Notes under the pieces: model-generated
What the model was told of the DNA's origin: nothing
Database searches by the model: none
Seen by the model: only the letters and a program-made list of their open reading frames with translations
Origin: Solenopsis invicta
Lineage: Eukaryota; Arthropoda; Insecta; Hymenoptera; Formicidae
Direction of reading: 5' to 3'
DNA length: 64,000 nucleotides
Assembly: GCF_016802725.1 (NCBI RefSeq)
Contig: NC_052677.1
Span: forward strand, 15,302,329 to 15,366,328
Translations under genes and position numbers: made by a program
Part shown: positions 53,432 to 64,000 of the stretch, piece by piece
How positions within the stretch are numbered: position 1 is the first letter of the stretch
Layout: every line of letters starts with the position of its first letter

Positions 53432-54043
53432 TTTGAAACGCGATATGAAACGAATATATATCTCCTCTCTATAATATATATTTCCCTTTCTATACAGCAC
53501 ATTACGACATAAACTAAATTATAAGTTGTTTCTCGCATAAGCGTAGGCTTATAGAAAATTTGATTGGACTATGCTAGTGCGCACTGATACGCCCAAGCTA
53601 ATAAATTATTCCAAACAATTTGCTAAATCATTGCTGTATTAATTCGCTTATTAATTCCCATTTTCGCAAATATTTATTAAATATTTTAAATATAAATATA
53701 CAAAGAATCATAATGAAAAAAGATAAAATTACATAATTTGTAATCCTACTAACTAAAATCATGATTGGCAAAATTCTACATTTTTTTTATGTCAATAATA
53801 AAACTGATGTCAATAATAAAAGTCGATTTTTATTAGTATTTAAAAAAAAACTGGCAAAAACTTTCAAGGCAGTTTTTTTGCTTGTGCGCTTTAATGATGA
53901 ATTATGCAAATTTATTGTCACAATAATTATTACGATAACGACATTATCGATTTCTGGAGAATGCAAATACCCAAAAATGTAAAAAAATTGTTTATTTTCC
54001 AATACGTTTAATATATTTTCTGATGTTATGATACGATAGACGA
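53432..54043 (-). repeat. Left arm of a ~610-bp inverted duplication
   Basis: Its reverse complement aligns with 54899-55513 nearly end to end. It includes the lipase exon 3 fragment, an unrecognised middle section, a very well kept part (53510-53600 against 55320-55440) and a copy of the TATA-bearing stretch upstream of gene B. In the best part I count only scattered substitutions per 100 bases. The ends are approximate. Confidence 0.85.
53939..54043 (-). pseudogene. Antisense fragment of lipase exon 3
   Basis: Read on the minus strand, this matches exon 3 of the broken lipase copy, including the Y-I-F-G-Y and S-P-E-I-D-N stretches. It lies in the left arm of the large inverted repeat and is a partial inverted copy with no exons 1, 2 or 4-7 attached in its own orientation. 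Confidence 0.75.
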
Positions 54044-54595
54044 TTTAATTTAGTATAACGTTAAATTTGTCAAATTCGAAGTTACTACATAACTAATAAA
54101 TTATATACTTATAGTTTTTAAATAATTTTTTATCTAGATACTGTGATAAACATGTACCTATATCAATCTAGAATAAAGTAAATATTTAATATGGAATAGT
54201 TAATATTAATAATATTTAAATTAATATTACTATGCACAGAAAAACATTGGTTGAATTAATCTGAAATATGAATAAAACAAGTATAATATTTGCATTCCTA
54301 TCTCTGAAAAATATTCTATATTATTTGAATGCATGTCTTGGTGTGGACAAATAAAATCTTTCTATCATTTATTTTATATCTTTTATTTAAAATTTTTTGT
54401 ATACTTAACCATTTCAAATTATTAACACTAAGTCCATGCATGTTGCCGTAAATTATCTTATCTTTTTCATATTTAATTTGCGTGGAGACCTATGCTACTT
54501 ATATAAATTATGTTGACATTGAGTTTCTTTTTCAAAATTAAAATCTACATTAAAAATGTTTATCTTGGAGCTCTTAAATATTTTACTTTTGTAAA

Positions 54596-55037
54596 ATGTT
54601 AACATTGATTGTATATTATCATGTTTTGCTACTTTTTATGACAAGGATCATTTCTAGTTAATTGGATTGCTCCTGTAAATATGCACTGTTTTCTGTCTAT
54701 TTTTGTAACATTACGTAACATTACAAATGCTAATTGAACGCATTCTATTATTCAGATGATCTATCGGAATCAGAATTTGTAATTGGCATCAACCTGCTCT
54801 ATTATAAGCGGTTAGTATAAATGTAAAAATGTCCAAATCGTAATGAGCAGTAATAATGTGAGTAAAAGAATTTTTTTCAGTAATAATAAAACCCCTTCTA
54901 CGATTGTCTATTTTATCATAACATCAGAAAATATATTAAACGTATTAGAAAATAAACAAACAATTTTTTACATTTTTGGGTATTTGTATTCTCCAGAAAT
55001 CGATAATGTAGTTATCGTAATAATTATTGTGACAATA
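54596..55037 (+). pseudogene. Broken third lipase copy, exons 1-3 only
   Basis: Exon 1 remnant 54596-54674 has the same 79-nt length as gene B's and a GT donor, but codon 22, just after the signal peptide, is TAA. Exon 2 remnant 54756-54810 (55 nt, as in both genes) is bounded by AG and GT and shares a stretch with gene A encoding N-L-L-Y-Y-K. The cysteine codon spanning exons 2 and 3 in both genes is changed to Arg (CGT). Exon 3 begins after AG at 54881 and is recognisable to about 55010, perhaps 55037, where it runs into unrelated sequence without the usual donor. Exons 4-7, and so the whole catalytic triad, are absent before gene B starts. It cannot encode an active lipase. Confidence 0.85.
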
Positions 55038-55513
55038 CATTTGCATAATTCATCATTAAAGCGCACAAACGAAAAAACTGCCTTGAAAGTTTTTGCCAGT
55101 TTTTTCTAAAAAATACTAATAAAAATTGGCTTTTATTATTGATATGGATTTTATAAAAAAAAATGTAGAATTTTGCCAATCACGATTTTAATTGGAAGGA
55201 TTACAAATTATGTAATTTTATCTCTTTTTATGATTCTTCGTATATTTATATTTAAAATATTTAATAAATGTTTGCAGAAATGGGAATTAATAAGTGAATT
55301 AATACAGCGATGATTTAGCGAATTTTTTGGAATAATTTATTAGCTTGGGCGTACCAGTGCGCACTAGTATAGTCCAATCAAATTCGCTATAAGCCTACGC
55401 TTATGCAAGAAACAACTCATAATTTAGTTTATGTCGTAATGTACTGTATAGAGAGGGAGATATACGAGTATATTATAGGGAGGAGATATATATTGCGTTA
55501 CAAATCGAGTTAT
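54899..55513 (+). repeat. Right arm of the ~610-bp inverted duplication
   Basis: This is the partner of 53432-54043. It starts inside pseudogene exon 3 and ends just before the start-site motif of gene B, so it contains gene B's upstream region including TATATA at 55487. The loop between arms (54044-54898) holds pseudogene exons 1 and 2. Because it carries lipase exon sequence it reads as a segmental inverted duplication rather than a transposon. Confidence 0.85.
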
Positions 55514-55535
55514 CGTGTAGAACGGCATACTGATA
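55487..55535 (+). promoter_or_regulatory. Probable core promoter of lipase gene B
   Basis: A TATATA stretch at 55487-55492 precedes GGCATACTGATA at 55524-55535, the 12-mer shared with gene A's start region. Spacing is 37 bp against 26 bp in gene A, so the TATA assignment is less certain than the 12-mer. The TATA part lies within the right arm of the large inverted repeat and is therefore also present, reversed, near 53460. Confidence 0.45.
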
Positions 55536-55600
55536 CGATTCAGTCGACACCTGGACTGAAAGCGTGCTTGTTGTTGTTTGAGCAATTTCTTTCATTTTAA

Positions 55601-57723
55601 ATGTTATCCTCAATTATATATCTATACGTTCTATTAATTTTTGTGACAAGAATAAAACATGGCCAATCTTTGTGTTCTTGTAAATACTAATTTTTCACAT
55701 ATTTCTACAAACATCGAGCATACATATTAACGTTGTACACATATTCTTCAGGTAATCAACCGGATTTAGATTTTGCAACCGGTGTTAATCTGCTTTACTA
55801 CAAATGGTTTGTATCCACAACAAAAGATCTAAATAATAATTAGCAATAATAATCAGTGTAATAATAAAAATAATGAGTACGCGCTTCTCACAATCAGTAA
55901 TAGTGAAATTCCTGCAACAATTGCTTATCCCATCACAGTGCCACAGACGTTACTCAAAGTGTTGGATGATAATAAACGGACAATTTTTTACGTTTATGGA
56001 TATGAGCAATTTCCAGAGAACAACAATGTTCAGATAATGATGAAAGGTATTGTATTTAAAGCGTTTATGTGTTAGAATAGATTAAGAAATCAGCAAGAAA
56101 CAATTAACATATGTTTACATTATTAGCGCTTTGTTACGGGAGAACGGACAACGTTGTGCTACTCGACTGGAGTAAATATTCTAATGGCACTTACGCGTCC
56201 GTTTTCAGAAACGCTGAAAAAGTAGGAAGTTTATTCGCACAAAGTATACAACTACTCGTGGAAAGTGGCCTGGACGTATCAAAAATTTACATTATTGCGC
56301 ACTCCTTGGGTGCTCATATAGCTGGCTTTGTGGGTAAATGCAACACCTTCAAGATACCTCGCATCACAGGTATTTAATTATAATAAATAATCTTGAATAT
56401 GCATGTGCTTTATTTTTATTTTTAATAGTTTTTATTATTTTAAATAATTGGTTCTTAAGTATCGATCGTATTTTTTACATTTATATTTTTCTTTATTTAT
56501 TACGTTAACGTGAGGAGTTGGCAAGTAACCTGTTAAAGAAAAAACATATTACGAAAAAAACCTGTTTTTACTGTATTCAGAAAAAGTAAAACGAGCAATA
56601 TTTATTATAGTTTTTAAAGCAAGAAATCTGATGGTGCTAGTTAAAATTTGTAGTTTTATATGATGCATGTATCATTCGTGGATCTTAAAACGTTTCGCAA
56701 TGTAAAAATTATTGTTTGCAGGATTGGATCCTGCGAATCCTATTTTTTATCTTCCCGGATGTTATCTCACGCGTAACGACGCGATGTGGGTCGATGTTAT
56801 CCACACGGACAAAGGTGGATATGGTACCCCAACATCTATGGGGACCGCGGACTATTACGTGAACGGTGGAACGCGTCCTCAACCTGGTTGCAAATTGTTT
56901 GCCTTACCGTTAAGCGATACCGGTAATAATAATCAATGCAATTAAACGGCATTATCAACTCTTTGCAGTAAATTAATTTCAACAGATTATTGTGAACAGA
57001 TGAATACATTGTTAAATATGTATTTAATCTTGAGGAGATTGAGGTATCTGACAGATACATACAAAAATATATATGTTTTTAAATTTTTAAACAAACTCGG
57101 CTCCAAACAGTAGCTTTATGCAGTTATTTTGCAAAAATTATTATCGCTCTGTAACTTTTACACTATTGTATTTCTTAAATACACCGAGATTCTACAAGTA
57201 ATTTTTTAGGACCGCAATCTTTGCAGGGTTGATGTTAATATTCATTGCTTCATATGTTAAAAGTAATTACTAACATTGAGAAAAATTTAATGAAATTGAA
57301 AATTGTAAAGATAATTTATTGATTGAAATTATTTTGACTGCTTCATATGTTTGGGAAACTATACCGAGATTGTTTAAATTACATCAAACGTATCTTGATA
57401 ATATTGTAAAGAGTCAATTTATCAAAGATTTCTTCTAATTGTTTTTTTTTTGCTAGATTTCTGTAGTCATCAAAAATCAGTCGTACTCTATGCAAAATTG
57501 AAACGTCATCCTATGAAATTTGTGGCAAAGGAGTGTTTTTCTTTTATTCACTATAAATTAAATAATTGCTATAAAATTTGGAAGATCGATATTGGATATG
57601 CAGCACAAAACATGTAAGATAATATTTAACATTTTACTGTTTTTATATAGTAATAAAAAACATGAACATTTAACAATTTTTTGCAGACGTGGATCATTTT
57701 ACTTTAGTATAAAGGATATATAG
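55601..57723 (+). CDS. Lipase gene B: secreted phospholipase A1-like / pancreatic-lipase-family protein, 7 exons, 306 aa
   Basis: Spliced by eye: exons 55601-55679, 55752-55806, 55898-56046, 56127-56369, 56722-56922, 57457-57613 and 57687-57723. All introns are GT-AG; phases match gene A exactly (1,2,1,1,1,2), and exons 2 (55 nt) and 6 (157 nt) have identical lengths. The frame is open to TAG. Residues 1-21 are a hydrophobic signal peptide. Motifs: DWSKY (108-112), elbow AHSLGAHIAGF with Ser154, GLDPA with Asp178, VDVIHTD in exon 5 and CSH with His247. The Asp-to-His spacing of 69 residues indicates a short lid, typical of phospholipase A1-like members. Oddity: the first Gly of the G-x-S-x-G elbow is Ala. 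There is only one N-glycosylation sequon (NGT in exon 4) and 10 cysteines. The exon 3 acceptor is the least certain: AG before 55857 or 55844 would also keep a frame, but with introns of only 46 or 37 nt. It is a tandem paralogue of gene A, about 3 kb downstream in the same orientation. Confidence 0.9.
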
Positions 57724-57787
57724 CGATTATTGTTCTGCATTCACTAATTCAAGGTTTGTAAAAAGTGTAATAACAGTATTTTTTTGC

Positions 57788-57877
57788 ATTAAACGAGTGT
57801 AGTACCCAAATTTACAAAATGATTTTTTTTTATTCTTCAAATTATCTAACGACTCAACGTCAACATTTCTAAATAAA
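57788..57877 (+). terminator. Polyadenylation signals of lipase gene B
   Basis: ATTAAA at 57788-57793 lies 65 nt after the stop codon, and AATAAA at 57872-57877 lies about 150 nt after it. Either could serve; no clear preference is visible. Confidence 0.4.
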
Positions 57878-57879
57878 AA

Positions 57880-60800
57880 AATGTAGTTTTTAAATTATAT
57901 TTAAAAATATAAGCAACTATTATTTAGAGAAATATAAATGGTTAATAAAATTTTATACTTACTAATTTAAACAAATGTTAATATATGTATAAAATTGAAA
58001 AACTATATATTCTACAAATTAATTAAAATTAGAAGTCCTAATGAGATTAGATCAAAGTTCATTATGATTCTAGCTAGAGCAAATCAAGTCAAACATTAAT
58101 ATCTATTAGAATTTGCGAGCTCAACGTTGTAATTATACGTGCATGCAATACGCATTCTAATTACTCGATTAATATTCACAGCTTAGCTGATGTTGATTTT
58201 TATTGCTAAACAGGTTTATTTTTTAGTTTTATGTCAACATATTACATAAATTGTCAGCAATCATCACAAATTACAGTTAAAAATTTTTATGTATATTTGA
58301 CATTATAATCAGTATTTTTAAAAAACTTAACATTTTTTAATATTTGATTCTACTTACGGTACTATTTTAAACAAGATGTGTGAAATATATAATAATAGAA
58401 TATCAGTAAAATATAAGAAAACAAATAAAAAAGAGCATATTGTCGTGAAATTTATTATTATTAACATTAATCTTGTCTCAAACGATAAAATAAAATTATT
58501 TACATAGACGTACAAATTCTAGTCAAGTTAATGAACATTAAAAAAAGATAATAAAGAAATAGAATACCAGTTTAATACTGTTGCGTAAAAGATATCAATA
58601 GAAAAATACCGACTCATGAGTGCTATTATCTACAATAGTACAATCATGAAACTGTTACAAGTTACTATCTTTCACGAGAATCACTCAGATTTATGTTAAT
58701 ATCGGAGCTAATTTCATGCAAGACTGTAAAGTAAAACGATGGAATTTCAGCGTTGGCAACTAAATACCTGTGCCAACATACTTATGTTTCTTTGGAACAA
58801 GATTATTCGACAGTTTTAATATTATTCGAAGCGCTTGTCGCAATCTGTTTTTTTTTTCAATAGGAAAAAACTGATAACAAAATCCAGCATAATAAATTTT
58901 GGAAAGAATATATCAATATTTATCACATGAATATTTATCGATACTTTATTCACGAATGTTTATAATTATAAAGCTGTGATGTACAGGTCGTATATTTAAC
59001 GGAGCAGGATATTATGAGCCGTATGTGCGGATTACTAACCCGTTATTATAAGTATAATTATTCTCGTTATGCGCAATTTCTCAGCCGGTCGCTAGATCCG
59101 CAGTCATATATGCAATGCGTCGCATAAACACACTCGGCGTTCTCAGCAAGAGATATCGTCACTAATCCCTGTTTAATGAGAGCCCTAACGGGGAACTTTG
59201 ATTACTGGCGAGCGACACGTATTAGAATCAAGTGAACCCATAAAATAAGTCGCGGTAGCTGAACTCCATTTGTCGCTCTCTCGGAGATGATTTATAGAGT
59301 GGAACAAAGCAAGTTCCTTGTACAATTTTTGCGCCATTATTTTTGTCGCCTTGTGCGTGTCATTTGCATGAAAAATATTTCAAAGTATAAACAAGTTTCT
59401 GCTGCTGCTGTTTCTTAATTATTTAATCGATATGTGTGTTAAAATTTTATTTAAAATTTTACGAACAGATTTTACAAGTTTGCAAACTTTGCTCTAGATT
59501 AATTAGAACTATGAATAATAAATCAATAACCGTGAAATGATGACAAAATGCTATAAATATTGTAACACTGTAATATAAGAGAGAATTACCTGCGTAAGGG
59601 CAATCGAATTAATTTTTTTTTTTTTTTAATTGTTAGTGTCAAATGAAAAGATTATTTGAGTCCGTAGATTTATTGGTAGAAATAAAATATATAATATATA
59701 TAATATATATATATATATATAATATATATAATATAATTTAAAAATAGAGGAAAACAACTTCAGATTAAAACGTACCATTTAAACTTAATTACGACAATTA
59801 TACCATACAAAGTAAATTGAGCAATTTTGAAAAGACGCATTTACGTACGCAGGAGAGTAAAAGTATCGGTTTCTTCGAATATTTCCTGGCATTGAAAACA
59901 AATAGCGTATCTACCATCCTGTCTGCCGCGATTAAATCTCTTGCCTTTGTTTCGAATTCATAAATGGCACTTCCGCCCACGTTCCACAGGCAACTCTGAG
60001 AGGAACTGTGGATCAATTTGGTAGATTGACGCACGAGTGACCGATTATAATTTCATATCGAACGCTGGCCGTCATGAATAATAGATTCAGATTGTTTTCA
60101 TCCCCGATACTCTCGCCGATCGAACCTCCCATCGCGAGTGCTCGTTCGCATTCCGCAGATTTCTTGTGTCCCCAAAAGGTATCCGGATCTAAATATAAAT
60201 AACCGTTGCATTTATGCAAGTGGCTGTTATTATGGAGTGATGCATAAATTGTAATATATAAACAAGTTAAAATCGAGCTATCGAAGGTACTGACCTTAGA
60301 ACTGTCAGAAGTTGAACAATATTGTTATACTTTTAAAATGACGACAGCAGATATTGCTTTGTTTTCCCCTTTAAACGGTCGTGTTGAAGGAGTTTTTGAC
60401 GTAAAAATTTCTCGCGTTTGCCATTCGTTGCGTTTCCAACCACCCAATCTACCAATTATTTGCAAAGATACGAGCAACACATAATTTGACTCTTTCTCTC
60501 TTCTTCTCTGTCTATCTCTTGCTGCACTTACGAATCTCTCTCTTTTCGTATTCATCTGGGTTACCACTTGCCACCACGCGCCGAGAGCGTCGCGTGCAGC
60601 GGCATGTTAACTGTAGTGTTGTAAAGCAGATTTCATTTAAAGCGGCACAACGGAGGCGGAAAGGCCGTAAGAAAAAGAAAGAGATACACGGAGAGAACGC
60701 ATGTGGTCAGGCTATGTAATTTTCATTCGCACTCGTGGCTACGTTTAACCGCGACTGGGGCAAAATAACGCTTAATGGAATACCTATACAGGGCGATTCA

Positions 60801-62717
60801 CGGTTAAGTCAAGAAGCTATGCATGCAAAGAGTCTCGTAAGAGTAAAGACAAAAATATGATTGAATGCATAATTTCGAATATCCGAAAGGAATGAGATTA
60901 TTTAAATGCAATAAAGTTTTCTTTGATATCAAGTTCTCTTTTTACTAACAATAAGATATAAACGGGCTCATTTGCTGTCCCCTAAAAATTTAGTGAAAAT
61001 AATTTTTTTTAACAATAATAAATTTATAGTGACATATTGTACGAATTTTGTGCTTAAAATTTTGAAAACTGAAAATTATTTAAATTTAATATTAGAATCA
61101 ATACAGATACAGTCTCGACCGTACTTGATTTTCGTAGTTATTTGTGACTATATTTAAACAGTTTAATTCAAATTATTGTTAAAATTTATTTATTCTTTTA
61201 GTAACAATAGAGGACATACTTTCGTAATTAAGAATGCTAATATATTTAATAAATCATTGTAAAGAATTTTAACATTTTAATAATAAAGAGACTTGAATTT
61301 TTATTTTTTAAATATTTGCCATTTATTTTAATCCTTAAAAATTAGCAAAATTTTATTATTTTTCTTGGTTTGTCATTCTCAACTTTAAGTTTTAAGTAAA
61401 AGACTTCGATCCAGCCATGTATCATCCTGTAGCAATGATTCGACCGAGCAGAGTACCGGCAACGGAGGTAGGACGATTTCAAGTTGAGAGTCGCGACCGG
61501 ATATTCTTTTCGTCTTTAGTATTATTAGCAGCAAATTAAAAGCCGGCCCTCAGAGGTCGAGAGTGATGCGTTTTGCACGCAAACGAATTCTAAGTCGTTG
61601 AAATGCTCTTGGTGAACGAATGCCCGCCGGGTCGTTATTTTCAATCGTGCAACGCTAAATGCGGCTGTCCGATCGTCGTGCCTTGTTAACCTCGAATTTC
61701 TATCTCCGTTTCCGTCGAATAAAATCAGATTAGGCGTAAATGCGCGTTAAATATAAGTGGCATTATTAGCCTTGTAAGCATTGATATAAAACGAGAGAAT
61801 GTTTTATAGACATCTTGTTTAATTTTAACTTTATTTTTAAATTATTCATTATTTTTTTCAAATGTTGTATATTTTGCATACAGTTAAAAAATTTTATCTT
61901 CAATCATAAATTAATTATTTCAATCTCATTTTAAACTTGTTTTTAACTATAAAAAGTATTTAACTGTAAAAAATAATTATACAGCCACGCGTGCGCTAAA
62001 TTTTATTAATTTATGTTGTAATTGTGTAAATTTGCTTCAATATACGAAAGTTTAATAGTTTGTTGGTAAAAACTGAAAATAATGTAGCAAAGATCACCAA
62101 TGGCTTTGAGATAGAATATGACAGAATAAAATCGGAATTTTCTTTTATATTGCACTCATCTCGTAATGAAGATCGTGTCGAACATCTGTTATAATAAGCT
62201 CGATATATCACACGTGTACGAAGATCACCCCCTCGTGATTTATTACACATTATACCTGAGCATTATCGGACTGCGCATCGCGCAGCTTCAACGCGGCGCC
62301 TCACATGACGTCCATCAAGAAGCGATAATTAAAAAGAACATGGTTTAAATCGCCTAGACGTGCACGAGATCGGCCATCTGCTTCGCGCAGATTAGAATAA
62401 GAATGGCATAAGTCATGCTTACTATGAAATTTTGCTATCGAAGCGTGGAGGAGCCGAGTTAGAAGATCGTACTCGTAACTTTGCCATCTATTTAATTTTG
62501 AGAATTGAAAAATACAAATTGAAGACATTTTTGGAGAAATTATCCAGCAAAATCATTGTTACAATTTCTTATAAATTCTTGTATTATATAACGTTAAGTA
62601 CCTTGATAATTAAATTCTGACTACTTATTCTCAAAAATCTATTTGTATGTAAATAAGCAATACAATAAACTCTCTCTTTATCTAACTTTTAAAATAAATA
62701 TTTAATTTTTTATAATT
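57880..62717. other. Region downstream of the lipase cluster without a recognisable gene
   Basis: Largely AT-rich, with mixed blocks at 58980-59340, 59840-60220, 60500-60720 and 61430-61760. I see no further lipase exon, no known domain and no RNA gene. Confidence 0.35.
59690..59738. repeat. (TA)n-rich tract
   Basis: An interrupted TA/ATAATA repeat. Confidence 0.85.
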
Positions 62718-62746
62718 TACCTATACCTCAATGTGAGGTATAGGTA
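62718..62746. repeat. Perfect 13-bp inverted repeat with 3-base loop
   Basis: TACCTATACCTCA and TGAGGTATAGGTA flank ATG. The tight loop makes it a strong hairpin. No U-tract context makes it a terminator, and none would be expected in insect nuclear DNA. Confidence 0.7.
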
Positions 62747-63092
62747 GCTACTTTCATATTTTAATTAGAGTTTTTTTTTCGGATTTTGAAAAGTTTCTCG
62801 CGAAAGTTTTAAAAGTGACGATGTTTCTTACTAACAACATGAATTTAAAACACTTTTAGGATCTATTTAATTATTTTCGAAGATTGCTCTTTCAAAACTG
62901 CATACATAATTCAAAATGATTTAATGCTCATTCTTCATTCATGCGATCGTCATTGACGTAATTGCCAAGCGAGAGTATGAAGGAGAGAGAGAGAGACAGA
63001 GTTCTCTATTGCGTCGCACACAATAATGCACTTTGACTCCGATGCACTTACCATCGCCACTCGAGAATTGAACGAGAATCCGCTCCTCAACC

Positions 63093-63141
<49 letters not shown>

Positions 63142-64000
63142 TAAGAGAGAGGGAGGGGGCTGGTCTCTTTTCTCCACAGGGCATATTTCTTTGATCTCGA
63201 TTTTTGTCCCGCCTCGCCACCCCTTTCGCCTCACTCTTCCTTTTATCCGCGAAGAGCTCAAGACCGGTTAATCCAGATTAACTTTGAGTTCGAGCATATA
63301 CAATACATGTACATACGCATACACAACAGTGCGCATATCGTACATATTGATAGATATACGAAGTGTAAAAATCTCATGTGTCTAGACAGATTCGCGGGGC
63401 TTCCACTGCTAGAAAGTCTTTTCCTACAGTGGAAGTTTTTGAAAATGTACGTGTGTAATAGGGATTATATTAATTATTGTATTATCTATTTTATAATGTA
63501 TATGTGTAATATATTTGCTAATAATGTTATAATAATTTTATTACAATATATGGGTATTAAATATTCATAAAAATTAAAAAAAATATTTTTAATATTTATT
63601 TTTAAAGAGAATATTTTTAAAAAACTTTTTTTATTGAATGTTGGGCGAGAATCTGTTATGAAACAAATTTATTTAGAATTTTTGTAGTTTTTATGATAAA
63701 AATAATTTTCTATTACATTCTTTTACAATAATTATTAATATTAATAGAGTAAGCACAAACTATATTTATTTATGGATGTCTTGTTTTCTTCACTTTATAA
63801 AAAAGTGTTTTATTACGTGCTACATTACACACAAAGAAAAGTTGAAAAACAGATTATAGACGGTGTCCTCGAACCCCACTCAGTACTTCGTATATTGGTT
63901 GCGTGCATTGGTTGCACGCGTCACCCATCGCATCAATTTCTGCAACCCTGACCCGAGTTTTGCATCAAATGACGAACATTGTAACGCTCAATGCGCTTTA
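62747..64000. other. Region without a recognisable gene
   Basis: Apart from the GA tract at 63092-63158 the sequence is AT-rich to about 63850, then of mixed composition at the window end. No gene is supported. Confidence 0.35.
63092..63158. repeat. (GA)n microsatellite
   Basis: A GA run with AAA interruptions. It gives an R/E frame on the plus strand and an L/S frame on the minus strand. Confidence 0.9.

Noticed and set aside
55807..55856. Alternative acceptors for gene B exon 3 (AG before 55844 or 55857)
   Set aside because: They keep an open frame but need introns of 37 or 46 nt. The acceptor before 55898 has a pyrimidine-rich run and matches gene A's phase and position.

Overview
The window looks like nuclear DNA of an insect, most likely a hymenopteran and plausibly an ant. 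This is inferred from three things: two intron-rich secreted lipases of the insect phospholipase A1 / pancreatic-lipase-like family; sharp alternation of very AT-rich stretches with CpG-rich patches; and abundant dinucleotide microsatellites. There are no bacterial operons, CRISPR arrays, rRNA genes or tRNA genes that I can support. The species assignment is inference only.

Positions 1 to about 50,470 form a gene desert at this level of analysis. It holds microsatellites ((AC)n, (GA)n/(CT)n, (TA)n and trinucleotide runs), several short non-autonomous hairpin elements, and CpG-rich patches whose long open frames look accidental. The hairpin elements are palindromes at 2919-3098, 13834-14354, 39249-39534 and 40275-40374, plus a three-copy family at 20104, 34212 and 36841. 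Two TATA- or donor-bearing spots (about 35964 and 43018) could be first exons of unseen genes, with low confidence. The desert could be intergenic or lie inside a very long intron.

Positions 50,470 to 57,880 hold a small lipase cluster, all on the + strand. Gene A (50549-52605, seven exons, 327 aa) and gene B (55601-57723, seven exons, 306 aa) are intact tandem paralogues. Their intron phases are identical (1,2,1,1,1,2). Each has a signal peptide, a Ser/Asp/His triad and a short lid region. Between them lies a broken third copy (54596 to about 55037) with exons 1-3 only and a stop codon in exon 1. A roughly 610-bp segment carrying that copy's exon 3 and the region leading into gene B's promoter is also present upstream in inverted orientation (53432-54043 against 54899-55513). 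The pseudogene's first two exons therefore sit in the loop of a large inverted repeat.

Positions 57,880 to 64,000 are again without a recognisable gene: AT-rich sequence, a (TA)n tract, a perfect 13-bp hairpin and a (GA)n tract.

The most interesting biology is the lipase cluster. Each paralogue has a different substitution in the residues around the catalytic serine, the two differ strongly in N-glycosylation sequons and cysteine number, and the intervening inverted duplication could fold into a long hairpin if transcribed.
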